From the NCBI GenBank assembly GCA_032622095.1, contig CP136061.1, positions 84,294,324 through 84,358,323 on the forward strand: a DNA stretch of 64,000 nucleotides, read 5' to 3'. The notes below the pieces were generated by a model. That model ran no database searches and was not told the DNA's origin. It saw only the letters and a list, made by a program, of their open reading frames with translations. The stretch is from Siphonodentalium dalli. Its lineage: Eukaryota > Mollusca > Scaphopoda > Gadilida > Siphonodentaliidae. Made by a program: the position numbers and the translations under genes. This document shows positions 33,217 to 44,385 of this stretch, piece after piece; position 1 is the first letter of the stretch, and each line of letters opens with the position of its first letter.

Positions 33217-34115
33217 TTATGGACTGTTCGGGTGCGTGAAAATGAGAAGTTAGTATTCAGGAGCTAAGCCAACTACATGTAGGAGGAATGTAGCATTCTA
33301 CTAACATTGCCAAAAATCCTAAGAAAATTGACCCTACCGCTCACTAGAAAACATCGCCTGAACTACACTCAATTATAAAAATTTACTTATCGACTCAGGA
33401 CTCAACTATCGGCGATAACCTGACGAAAATGATTTCGCCATTGAGAGTTACTGCATTTAATTAACAAATAAGAATGACGGTGTGTGTTGTCAATTTGTAT
33501 ATAATATTTGTTAAAATAACTACTTTGAACAAGATTATTCTCAATTTCTATTTGATTCCCCATACTCTAGTGTCCTGAATAGAAGAACAGACTGGAACAG
33601 TAGTACAGGGTGGTCGATTGGGCAAATTTCAATAATAGAGCAGACCGGAATAGAAGTACAGGGCGGACAAATTCTTACATGCCTCAATATTCGAACAAGC
33701 CGATCATTGGCTATCAATCTGTTAACCCTCCATTGGTATTTGCTGGTACTTGAGTGTCCAATAACTGTAATTAAATTCAAAGTCAATGACATCCAGTTTT
33801 TTATATCTACCAGTACCAATACCGGTACATGTATTACTACTGGTACATGTAACTTTAGATGGGGTTGAGTATCATGACATGGATGCGTAATTGGCTGTTG
33901 CCAGCTGCGGCTTATAAATTTGTCAGTAAAAAGCTACAGGTTGTCACAGCTGGCAATTTTTATACGATTAAGTCAGATTGAAATTGAAAACAATAATAAA
34001 CATATAGACCGGAATAAGCTCATACAGGGCGGCAAAAAAACAAATATACACGTATGTTTATTCGGGCCACTAGAGTACCGGAGTGTTTCACATCACTTTA
34101 ACTACATGAATTATA
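33217..34115. repeat. Dispersed repeat, copy 2 (copy 1 at 16070-16475), with insertion
   Basis: Collinear with copy 1 up to tttgattccccata and again from taccggagtgtttcacatca. The 511-bp element at 33565-34075 interrupts it. Confidence 0.7.
33565..34075. mobile_element. TA-flanked TIR element (511 bp)
   Basis: ctctagtg(t)cc(t)gaata at the left and tattcgggccactagag at the right, bordered by TA (33563-33564 and 34076-34077). The homologous empty site at about 16440 reads cacccaaccggagtg. TA duplication suggests Tc1/mariner type. The interior carries gaccggaata/acagggcgg repeats in both orientations. Confidence 0.75.
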
Positions 34116-34299
34116 CAGTGACAGATGCAATTCAGATGTAATCTTAAATTTTAAGTCGTCCCACAAACTTCTTTCACATACCGGTAGCCCATATTCTAAC
34201 TGGGCCCAGATTTTCAAATTATAAGTCGACAATGACCATGACAGCAGTAAAAATTGGCCAGACCAAACCTAAATCGGAACTTGATCTCTATTTTCATAT

Positions 34300-34740
34300 G
34301 AGTAATCCATAAATCAAATTTGAAAACAAACATAACTATAAATAAAGCTACATGTATCACCCAGAGACCAAAATAATATTGTCAAAGGACCATAACTCTG
34401 GTAAAAATAAATGGACAGAACCCAAATTCGAACTTTATCTGTATTTTCAAATGAGTAATCCATTTTCCAAATTTGAAAACAATCAGATAATTAAAACTTA
34501 AGCTATCATCCGGAAACCAAAATAATCGTCAAATCATAAGCCGTCAAATCATAAGCCAACAAGGAACATAACTCAGGAAAAAATGGGTAGATAGAATCCA
34601 AATTCAAACTTGACTTGTGTTTTCATGTGGCTAATCGACATACCAAATTTGAAAACAATCATGTTATTAAAACTAAAGTTATCACCCTGAAACCAAAATA
34701 ATTGGCAAATTCTAAGTCGATAACTCTGGCAAAAAAGGGC
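34300..34740. repeat. Dispersed 171-bp-family units
   Basis: Repeated ccataactctggtaaaaat, acccaaattcgaactt, caaatttgaaaacaatca and gttatcacc blocks, about 2.5 units. Confidence 0.7.
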
Positions 34741-34785
34741 CACTTTAACCAGTTAACACTTTTGTTTCATTGTATCTATTTTTAC

Positions 34786-35845
34786 CTGTTGTAACATCTT
34801 CATCTGTAGTAAGCTTATATCCGACAGCACTTTCCTCTGTATATTTCTCATCGCCACCACTCTGCTCCACAGAATTCTTATCGCCACTACTTTCCTCCAT
34901 AGATTTCCTTCTTTTTTTACTTGATTTTTTAATTGTAGCAGAACAAACAAGTTTATCAGTCTTTCGTTTCCTAGATTTCAAAGGACACATCATCTCAGTT
35001 TTATGTTCCATTATCGTGCCTGTATTACCCGTTATCGTGCCTGTATTACCCGTTATCGTGCCTGTATTACCCGTAACAATGGTGCTGTGAGTTTCTATAA
35101 ATGCCCTCTTAACGAGATTATGAACATCTCCAGTTGATTCATCCACACTCTGTTGTCCTCTTTTAGAACCTAACTGCGTTTTGGTTTGTTTTTGAGTGGC
35201 ACGGACAGATCTGGATATTCCTGCGATAAGAGGCTTCTTGGATCTTGATATTTCCGTGATCACGGGCTCAGATTTAGACATTTCCATGGTTACATGTTTA
35301 GATTTAGACATTCCCATGGTTACATTTTTAGATTTAGATCTTTCCATGCTAAAATGTTTAGATTTGGTTGTTTCCATGGTTACAGACTTGATTCTGACTT
35401 TTCCAGGTTCACTTTTTTCCTTTGACACAACATTTTTTATGACCTTAATCTGAGATTCCAGTTTAGAAGAACCACGAGAAACTGACTTGGATGCATTATG
35501 AATAGGAGCATCGAATGTTTGTGATTTACTAGACTGTACCACACCCTTTGTGTCTAATGTCTGTGATTTACTGGATCGTCTCATACTTCTTGTAACAGAT
35601 GGAGATCCCAGTTTTGCACCAATTTTAGAAGTATCTGAAGCAGATCGAGTGCCGTGACATTTACTTTTTGGATTTCCAATTTTCCCTGAAATTTTGCCCG
35701 AATTTTCTACTGGAGCAATCGCCATTTTGAGTGCATCATTTGAATCATTTGAACAAACATTTGATCTTAGCAAATCTGCATTGAATTTCTTCAGTTTTAT
35801 TTTTTTTGGGCCTATTTTCGTAGTTTCAATTGTCTTTTCCTCCAT
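34786..35845 (-). CDS. XPC: XPC exon: long charged, repetitive N-terminal region
   Basis: It ends ACAACAG|gtaaaaatag in phase 1, which joins exactly to the exon at 32742. The first ATG with an open frame behind it is at 35845 (MEEKTIETTKIGPKKIKLKK); upstream the frame stays open to 35905 and meets TAG at 35906-35908. An earlier in-frame ATG at 35932 (MSKVRSVE) precedes that stop. The 353 codons are Ser/Lys/Thr-rich, with repeats of the SKSKHVTMEM type (about residues 155-215) and three identical 21-bp units encoding ITGNTGT (35011-35073). There are basic clusters (KSRKRKTDK, KKSSKKRRKS), likely nuclear-localisation signals. No folded domain is recognisable. Assignment to XPC rests on exon phase and neighbourhood. 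Confidence 0.65.
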
Positions 35846-35939
35846 GTTACTATTTCTCACTCTTAGCACCCGAGACGAACCCAATTCCTTTGTTGAAGCA
35901 ACATTCTACTCGACTGACCTCACCTTTGACATCTCACTG

Positions 35940-36670
35940 GAAATACATTATAACATTTTTAAATTCATGAAATTAAATAAAATGTTTACAAACTGGAAAT
36001 AAATGTAACAGTTTAAAATACATGAAATCAAATGATATGTTTACAAAGCTACCTTTAATATTGTGCAAGGAAAAATACAATAAATGAGTCTGTTATTGAA
36101 ACAATAATTTACATGTATGTAACATCATGCATCTGACGGAATCCACATGACAAAACTTGTCGTGGATTTTGACAAGACTTGTCTGGATTCTGGTCCGCAA
36201 ATCCAAAATGACGTAAAAAACGTGTCTCTGCTGATTTTCATTAAGCTTGTGAAGTAGCTAAATTCATTTTCAGCGCGATGGTCCATTCCCAATTCCGCAA
36301 TCTCCACACAGAACTTTGCTAACCCGAAGTCATGTGAAAGATCTTTGAAAAATGATAGATGGATATAAACAAAAATTTATGATGTCATTCACCTGCATCT
36401 AAGGTATAAACAACCACGCGTGGCTGTGGTGCGCTGGTGTTTGCTATAGAGCATTTCCATGATGTCACACATCCCAGTTTGCATTGCGTGGCGCCATGTT
36501 GGATGTAGCAATGGTATAAACAAAGCCACTTTTGAGGGAAGTTATAGTTATAATCAAGTGTCTCTCAATCGTGTTCATTGCCTATCAATGAGTGTTTTGT
36601 GAGCACAATGTTATTTACAGTTGAATGTTAAGATAAAAAATTACAAACTAAAAAGTCGAAATAGTATAGT
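35940..36670. other. Region upstream of XPC; possible 5' flank
   Basis: No clear TATA box or initiator could be fixed. A minus frame at 36125-36350 (CGPESRQVLSKSTTSFVMWI) is open for over 70 codons but not recognised. If the exon at 34786 is the first coding exon, the promoter should lie here. Confidence 0.35.
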
Positions 36671-36671
36671 C

Positions 36672-37756
36672 CAGTGTTCGCGCTGGACCGAACAAAACTT
36701 TAGCCAAAAGTTTAGCCAAATGAAAATTTTATTAGCCAAATGAAATTTGTTTTAGCCAAATGTTTTTTGGCCAAATTAAAAAAAACTTTGGCCAAATTAA
36801 ATCATCGTTTTCTGGTCGGTTCACAATTAATGACTAAAACGTAAAATCTAACAGACACAGGTAAAATACACAATAATTTAAATAATTTTGATGAACTAGA
36901 AGTATTTTTATAGATACCATTTATTAAAAATTTATTAATCTTTATGTGAAAGAGTTATTTGGGGGGGGGGGGGGGGGGGGGGGGTAACCCGGGATTGTCC
37001 TTAATGTCATTATTTTTTAGTTGTCAAATTACAATCTGTCATAAAAGCATGTATATTATTTTGACTGTATCGGTATTGACGACAAATAGGCACAAACTAT
37101 ATGTCGTGATTCACATTTGGCTGATTAAGCTATTGTCTTACACTTGGTGCTCATAAACCTCGACCGTCATAAATACAATGTCATCATAAACATGCATTGT
37201 GCAGGCGCGCCGTGAGTGACCAGATAGACAATGGGCTGAATGGGGGATTAGGGGATTAAATGTAAAAATTAATAATGAACTTTTGCTGCTTCGTGCAGAG
37301 TGACGTAATCTTTCTCCAGATTAAAACAGCCTGTTACGAACAAATTGCTTATATACCGGCGTCAATGCACTTTACAAAACATTGCTTTCTTCACATTGTC
37401 ATAATTCAACCATGGTCGGTTTAATGTCCATGCGTCTTTGAATGTCCGTCTTGTGAAAACTAAAGATGATTGCATATCACTTTGTGATCGCTTGGTTGAT
37501 AGAGTTGTCGATCGGGTTTCCCTTTGTACGATATTTCATAAGTATGAAAATAATGAAATACTTTCGTCACCTAACTTCGTCTTGAATGTCGATCTATTGA
37601 GCGCTTTTATTAATTAGCTTTCTGGTTCCATGATTTCAGTCTCCATTTGGGTTCAAAAAAAGTTTAGCCAAAAGTTTAGCCAAATGAAATTTTTATTAGC
37701 CAAATTCGAAAAAGATTAGCCATTGGCTAATTTGGCTACCGACAGCGCGAACACTG
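36672..37756. mobile_element. Non-autonomous hAT element (1085 bp), perfect 8-bp TSD
   Basis: The TIR is CAGTGTTCGCGCTG at both ends. gtatagtc is duplicated at 36664-36671 and 37757-37764. Both subterminal regions carry tandem tttagccaaatgaaa motifs. A G24 run lies at 36961-36984. Truncated relatives are at 23472-24360 and from 41259. No transposase frame. Confidence 0.9.
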
Positions 37757-37759
37757 GTA

Positions 37760-38420
37760 TAGTCCCGATCGTTGATGTGTTATGAATATTAATTGCGCCG
37801 GGAGTATTTTTTATGTGAAGTGTTCATTCGTTATATATGTACATTAATCTATTATAACACCGTGGCAATATTTACTTCAAATTTCTGCTATTCACACTTT
37901 CAATATGCATATTTAGAGAATTATACATGTACAATGTAGTTCCGTATAAGTACAAGTAGGGCCTACATCTATACATGTCACAGAAAGGCTAGATGCCATG
38001 CTAACCTGTATGATCTTCTGTGAACGTTTCACTTAATCGAAGTTAATCCGTTTGAGAATCTAAAGCTTCCTCCACATGGCTGCGACAATGTACATGTAAA
38101 TGGGAATCAACAAAAGTTTTCCAAGAGAATGACACGAAGTTTCAACCATTGCACATGCTTCTCATTGTGTACATGCAACCTTCATCGAATGAGTTCACTT
38201 TGTGCTATTGTTACCACATGACAAGCAACTGACTCCATAATCAACGTTTTTCTTTCATGTACTTAATGACGGCCAAATAAGATGTGGAATTAAAAAAAAA
38301 ACATTATAAACCTTTGCATCCGGTCGCAAAGTTGTTGACACCTTTAATGTAACTCAGTCAAGTTACGGGAAATGGATATGTACCTGTATATCGTTATATT
38401 TATTTTTGCCAGCTTAAAAT
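37760..38420. other. Intergenic, no feature called
   Basis: Unique-looking AT-rich sequence with several acatgtac motifs. Confidence 0.5.
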
Positions 38421-38423
38421 TTT

Positions 38424-38510
38424 ATGCCTGAGGGTGCATGTACTGTTCGACAAAAGAGAGATTATAGTATAATCTCTCTTTTGTCGAACAGTACATGCAC
38501 CCTCAGGCAT
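38424..38510. repeat. Perfect 87-bp palindrome (43-bp arms, 1-base centre)
   Basis: atgcctgagggtgcatgtac ... and its exact inverse, with the centre G at 38467. The flanking aaatttta also partly mirrors. Confidence 0.9.
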
Positions 38511-38519
38511 CAAATTTTA

Positions 38520-39380
38520 TAGATTATAGATTAATTACGACATGTACACCTCCAGTCGGCTTCAAGTTATTGGAGCTATTAGCACCATTTCGATATTAGA
38601 TAGTCTGTTCTATATTTGAAATTATAATGGCGTTTGTTACACACTTTGAATCAATGTAAGCATCAATCTTTGTTGGTTATCGGAAATGGCAAAAAATCAA
38701 CCTTTTTTTCTTCAAAGTTGCTCTATTTGTTTTTGTCATCAAATGACATCACTTGTACAAGATGCTTCTACACACCTAGCCATCTTGAAAATCTCGGAAA
38801 GAAGCTATATTGTTTCTTAGTCACATGCCAATTCAACTTCTTGACTTTAATTCCGATACGGAGTATTCACTTTGTTGCGCTTTTTCATTCAAGCAACAAA
38901 ATGTCTTTGGTACGAATGGAATTCCTATATGGAATCCCCACCAAAATTGTTTTTATCATGGATAAGATCACTATCATCAAGTCAGTCAACTAATTGGACC
39001 CATTTGTTTAACAAACTGATTCTAAATGTTCGTGAGTATGTAGGTTTTAGTCGGGTTATATATGCTCACATGTGTGCTGGTGTGTGTTTTTTTTACAAAC
39101 CTTGTCTAAATACTACAAGAAGACTATATAATTAGGTATGTCCCTCGAAATGGAATTGATTTGGCGAGTATAATACACATGTGCCGTGCTGCACTTATCA
39201 TGCCTGCAGAAGTATGTACATGTATATAGGTGTGTATGTATGCGTGTTTGGTTGTAAGTCTATGTGTGGAAGGGTGTTGGACATGTGACAAAATGGCGAA
39301 TGCAGGTTGTTTTGAATTTTGCTCCGGAACAAATCTCAGAATTTTCACTTATTAGAAGCCTTTTTGACTTTCCATTTGGA
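38520..39380. other. No gene called
   Basis: Two overlapping + frames (38634-38993 and 38872-39135) are AT-rich and without motifs. A tacatgtatataggtg microsatellite-like stretch is near 39215. Confidence 0.4.
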
Positions 39381-39385
39381 TAACA

Positions 39386-41258
39386 ATGCTCGTTTTGGTG
39401 GTTATGATCGACTTGATTAGTGATCTGTTGGTAAAAACGCAGATCTATTATGGCCATGGATGTGAAATCTGTTCAGCTCGCTCCCAAATTGACTGTGACA
39501 TTCGACAAAGAGAAGGAACACACAAGGCGAATCTCACATTGGAAGCTATTAATGATCTAGTGGAACGCGGTGTTGAGAGCTTTCAGATGAATGGCAATAA
39601 GCCATATTTCCGACTAAATCAGGAAAAGTTACCCATAATTCTGCTTTGGTTAAGAGGTCGATTACTTAGGGCATTACTGTATATCAAACAGCATAGAGGA
39701 ACTGTCAAATAACTTTCCGACGGCAGCCGATGTAAATACATTCCTCAGTGAAATTTGTGCAAGCCGCACCAAACTAAATTTTATTGACAATGACGTCATC
39801 TTCAAGAGTGTGGAGACGGGAAACGTTGTGAGACCCCTGTTCCATACCAAGGACAGTTCTGGGGTACACCTGAGTCCTGAGGGAAAAGATAAACTTGTAA
39901 GGCGTATCACGGAGACAACAGCATCGGAGCATAGGAAGCGGCACCTGAGTGAAACAGACATTCTCCCTGAGAAGAATTAAAATTTGATGATTGATGTGTT
40001 CATGTCCACCCACATTCATTTGTTGAATATTCATATTTTAACTCACAAGCAACGAGATTACCCCTTGATGAGCATTTTATGCAAAAGTTAAATACAATAG
40101 CGGGTTCTTTGCTGGAAGGAATGCCCATGTGCACTGTTTATTCAATTAACGATTCAATTCCGATTTTTAACTTAAGTAGTAATTATATGCCGATGGGTGG
40201 TGCCGCTGGTGAGTGGTACATTAGATTGTATGAATTTCAAGATATGTTCTCTAAACCGCCTAATTTTGTAAAATGTCGCAAATAACTCTCTAGCTATTCC
40301 AGCATATACCGAAAACACTTAATGATCAAACAGCGTACGGTCTAAACAATAGAAGTACACACTTGGCTTGTGCCCCATGCAATAAGCTTAGTTCATTTAC
40401 ATATATTGATGATTGTTTGAATATTGATGATATTGACATTGTTGAATTTTTTATTGCCGATTGTGATATACAAATTTTGTAACATTTGAATTTCGATTAT
40501 GATACGGATTCAAAGGAGTGCAGTGATCTACATTTTGAGATGAATGAACTTTTCAGCATTACTACTTCCCCCGAGTGTCATCCTATGGGAAATAGCTCGG
40601 GGAAAAGTGATGATGCCAAAAACGATTTGTATGAAACCCTTAATCCGAACTCAGACGAACATCACTCGTCAGGGACAGGTCATTCAAACGCGAAATTGCG
40701 AGTTTTAGCACTAAACATGTGTGGGTTAGAGAAGCGACTTCGATACCCAGATTTTGTCCAAATGTTAGAGGAATACGACATATTATGCTTGTCAGAAATT
40801 AAAGCATTCAAAAAAGATGAATTAGAAATTCAAAATTTTACATCCGTGTCTCGAGAGGCAAGAAGATTGGTTCAAGGAAACGGCGTGGTGGTATTCTCTT
40901 GGCTTCTAGATCATCACTCAATTGTGATATATCTATTGTCGAGTCTGAATGCTCCAATGTTGTGTGGGCGAAATTAATTATCAGTTCACACACTAGTTTG
41001 CTCATTGGGTCTGTCTATGTTTCTGGTACTCGGAACGCAAACGATGATTGGGGTACTCAGTTGGAAATCGAAGTTCGTCGGGTGAGGAAAGATTCAGATG
41101 CTGTTATACTAGCGGGCGATTTTAACGCATGGACAAAGACATTGGACGACGTATTCGGACCATATGACGTGGATGCACTAGTTCACTTGTTTGAATCCAT
41201 GAATTCGGAGTCACTGTTAGATTACATTCTCGATTGTTCTACTGCGAGCGGTGATACT
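39386..41258 (+). pseudogene. LINE with SGNH-like segment and EEP endonuclease, broken
   Basis: A + frame at 39687-39980 ends in NFIDNDVIFKSV...GVHLSPEGKDKL, the C-terminal signature of the SGNH-hydrolase-like domain in some LINE first ORFs. From 40486 a second ORF encodes an endonuclease/exonuclease/phosphatase domain: LRVLALNMCGLEKRL, YDILCLSEIKA (catalytic Glu region) and, after a frameshift near 40896, AGDFNAW (catalytic Asp/Asn). In-frame stops occur (for example 40480-40482). The reverse transcriptase is absent because a hAT element begins at 41259. A Tc1-type MITE half (39577-39682) has also inserted. Clade is not certain; CR1/L2-like is plausible. Confidence 0.75.
39577..39682. mobile_element. 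Tc1/mariner-type MITE, one arm
   Basis: tttcagatgaatggcaataa ... ttagggcattactg, followed by TA. Matches the right half of 12532-12723 and disrupts the LINE first ORF. Confidence 0.75.
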
Positions 41259-42220
41259 CAGTGTTCGCGCTGGACCAAAAAATATTTAGCCAAAAGTTTA
41301 GCCAAATGAAAAAAACTTTAGCCAAATGTTTTAGGCCAAATTAAAAAAAACTTTGGTCAAATTAAATCCTCATTTTCTGGGCGGTTCACAATTAACGACT
41401 AAAATATTTGTTTTAAACTTTATTTGTTACTCAGAATAAAAACATAATTAAAGCAACACAAAAACAACTTTAAAAACAATATTATACGAACATATGTATG
41501 CATCATATCACACAGGCAGATCAATTCATAAAACATTAATATAGAATACGGCGGGATTTCACATCGGACCATACCAATTCGCAAACATGAAACTAACATT
41601 CTATATAATTAGAGTTACTGGCGTCGCGTACCGCAGGATTAGCCTTAATCTCAACTACTGATTCTCATGCACAAAAGCGTTAACCCTTTACCCAACAAAC
41701 CTGCCAAATAAAGCTTCAACAGCCTAAAATATCTTGGGTCTGTCTCAATAAAACCATACAAATATGGATATCATTGGAACCGGCTCCTTGACCACATTGT
41801 GATAGTTACAGTTATGCCCTGTGCCAATGCATTCTCTTATATATGCGAGTCGACCATAGGTCGCCTCGCATATATGAGAATGCATTGGCCTAAAAAAAAT
41901 CTTTTTTTAACACTTTTTACCATTTTTTCTTACAATTTATAATTTTTAATGTGTTAAGCCAATGCATTCTCTTATATATGCGAGGCGACCTATGGTCGAC
42001 TCGCATATATAAGAGAATGCATTTGCACAGGGCCCTTCTGTTGGGTAAAGGGTTACACGATAAAGAGCGTTTTCATTTATGATCGTTTTTAATCGTTTTC
42101 AAAACTGATGTATATTGTTTTGTGAATGCTCATTGATCACGCTATTTATTTGACGTAGGTTTTTTTTCTGTTGTATTTGAACATTTGTTACACAGGCTGC
42201 ACGAATAAATAAATAAATTG
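41259..42220 (+). mobile_element. hAT element copy, right end missing, inside LINE ORF
   Basis: CAGTGTTCGCGCTGGACC starts at 41259 directly after LINE codons for DCSTASGDT. It is collinear with 36672 for about 130 bp and with the inverse of 23472-24360 further in. The TTAA MITE at 41684-42052 interrupts it. No matching right TIR or gtgatact duplication was found, so the right edge is approximate. Confidence 0.65.
41684..42052. mobile_element. piggyBac-like TTAA MITE (369 bp)
   Basis: TTAA at 41680-41683 and ttac (mutated) at 42053-42056. The TIRs are ccctttacccaacaaacctg and cccttctgttgggtaaaggg. It provides the empty-site reference (acagttatgccctgtg) for the nested insertion at 6389-7308. 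Confidence 0.85.
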
Positions 42221-42229
42221 TTATCAAAA

Positions 42230-43083
42230 CACACGTTTATGGCCGCGGACATAAGCCGACGAAGTGTGATATAATTTATCCATGAACTTGACAAATGGAG
42301 GTTCTATCACCATTCGACACAAAAATGGGACCTTTAAACAGACAAGTTTCATTTTCGTGGGACACGAAAAAGTTAATTTATTGTCGGCAGTCTGAGGGTT
42401 AATTAATCCCAAAATACACGGAACTCCTTTACGATATTCCGATAGGACTATGTTTACTCTATGTTCTCTGAAAAAATGATGCGAATATTCCCGATAGAAC
42501 TATTTTTATCAGACGTTTTGTAACACCTTAAAACATTGAGCAGTTAGTGCAATTTTCTTAATTTTCGGACTATTTCGTCGTATAAAATCAAAAAAAATAC
42601 GATGAGCAACTGAAAATGTTTTTGAACATTCTAGAAGGGGTATATGACCCTGATATATGTTAAAAATTTCACGCAAAACCTATAAAAGATGACAAAGTTA
42701 TAATTAGTTTAATAGACCCACTCTAACAGGTCAGGTAGATCATGCCATGATTAAACAGTAAAATAACTTTATGCGGTATTTGAATAATAATAATAATACA
42801 GTGAATTTAACATTAAAGAACCACAGAGAGCACAAAAAACTAACATTTGCATCATTGCAGTCTATGCACTATTTCACGATTAATTTAATAGCATACATGT
42901 TATTAAACGATGTGTTTTGTACCGAACTAGATAAATATTGTCATCAGTTGGAAATTTTCCAACCTAAATTGGGGTGTCAGGTTTTAAATTTCCAAATCTA
43001 GGAATGCTTGAGGAGTCTAGAATCTAGGATTTTGCGATTTTCATGGTCAGATTTTAAAAAATGGTTGGCCGGTGTGTCATGAT

Positions 43084-43125
<42 letters not shown>

Positions 43126-44215
43126 CCACAATAAAAAAACGGCTAATTAGTTTAAGAAAACAATATTTTACTATATTTGGTCCAACATGAGGGGTGAGTG
43201 TTAAACAGACATGTTTTTCGTTTAAATGTGATATAGACTGTTGCATTTGCTTTGCATCTGCGACAATTAACGGCATTGATACCGAGTGTCTCTAAAAATC
43301 TCTGAATCATTTGGAATAAAATTACGATTTTCCTGTAATGGATCACTTTTTATTTCGAACAGGGCACAACAATGATTAAAACTATATTTGCACACTATAA
43401 AATGGTGGTCACGGATAATTGTTTTGACGAATATATTCAGTAACATCGGTGAATTTAAAGAGAGTACAGAATTGTTTGAGCAGGTCTTTATATTGGTCTA
43501 ATTTGGGGACATCGGACACAGCGTGCCGACCATGGTTCGTCACGTCGTGAGAAAAATATATATATCTAAACCCGTGAAATGCAATATCTTGGCTTCTAAC
43601 AGGACATATATCTCACAATAGAATGGATATATTTCCATCATGTACTAGTTTAATTGAACTTTTATTACATTTCTGAAAAAATTTCATCACTTTAATAAAT
43701 CCTGCCCTTTTTAAATAGATATGACATATGATATAAATCCAATTTTAGAGTGTGTATTTGTATTAAAAAAAAAAATGAATAAAATGAAAAACCGTCGGGA
43801 GCTCCGAAATAGGGTCGGGCGGGTCACCGGAAACACAGGTATATTTTGTTTTGGCCTTTGATATCAGAATCATATAGAAAACTTTGTGCTCTTTTTCAAT
43901 TTTAATAGCCTCAAAATTAACAAACGTGCAGACACAAATAAGCACTGTGCATGGGGGAAATTTCCCACGAAAATAATAAACGTGCATGCATGTTTATTTG
44001 GAGCCCAAGAGTAAGGGGAAACACTCTAAACCAAATATGATACTAAATGGAAGTAATATAGTGTGGAATATTTCATTTTACACAATGGTAGTGAGTCCAT
44101 GTAACTGATCACATGATCTCGAAGAACCTTGATCGAGGTTTTTTACACAAATCGAGGTTTAGTACATCGATTTTGGATTCTCCCTGACCTGTATAAATCT
44201 CCCATAGTAAATGCA
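42230..44215. other. Intergenic, no gene recognised; C36 run
   Basis: Several frames of 60-75 codons have no family signature. A C36 run at 43085-43120 is the longest homopolymer of the window. Confidence 0.45.
43085..43120. repeat. Poly-C run of 36
   Basis: Uninterrupted C36, adjacent to ggtgaccacaat. Confidence 0.95.
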
Positions 44216-44220
44216 TGCCG

Positions 44221-44246
44221 TCTATCTATCTATCTATCTATCTATA
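44221..44246 (-). repeat. (TCTA)n microsatellite at the 3' end of a LINE
   Basis: About six tctatcta units. On the minus strand (tagatagata) they directly follow the LINE 3' untranslated region, consistent with the short tandem tails of CR1-like LINEs. Confidence 0.7.
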
Positions 44247-44385
44247 GGTTTCTCATAACCTTCATTATGCTGAAGTTTTAAAGGAGGCGCATGAGGTGTA
44301 ACTATACAATTTTTGTGCAATATTTTTGGTGAATTTTTGATTATATTTAAAAACATGATAAAAACTCAGGTTTGGTACAGGTTGG

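Larger units (their letters stand above)
15059..35932 (-). other. XPC: XPC gene, 5' part (six exons, incomplete)
   Basis: XPC binds RAD23 and centrin-2 and recognises helix distortion to start global-genome nucleotide-excision repair in the nucleus. The exons found here join without any phase conflict: phase 1 (34786) to G|AA at 32742, phase 0 to 27827, phase 1 to G|TA at 22185, phase 2 to AA|A at 15736, phase 0 to 15273, ending phase 2 at 15059. They give about 733 codons. About 660 residues precede VHLLCLLARG, far more than the ~185 I recall for human XPC, so the low-complexity N terminus is expanded. Introns contain hAT, TTAA and MITE insertions, tandem repeats and a SINE. The rest of the transglutaminase fold and the beta-hairpin domains were not found at lower coordinates. 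Identification is from remembered family motifs, not an alignment. Confidence 0.8.

Noticed and set aside
34770-35453. Plus-strand ORFs opposite the long XPC exon
   Set aside because: They are the antisense of a repetitive Ser/Lys/Thr-rich coding exon and have no motif.
40079-40285. Separate host gene between LINE ORFs
   Set aside because: It lies between the SGNH-like segment and the endonuclease frame on the same strand and is more simply part of the broken LINE.
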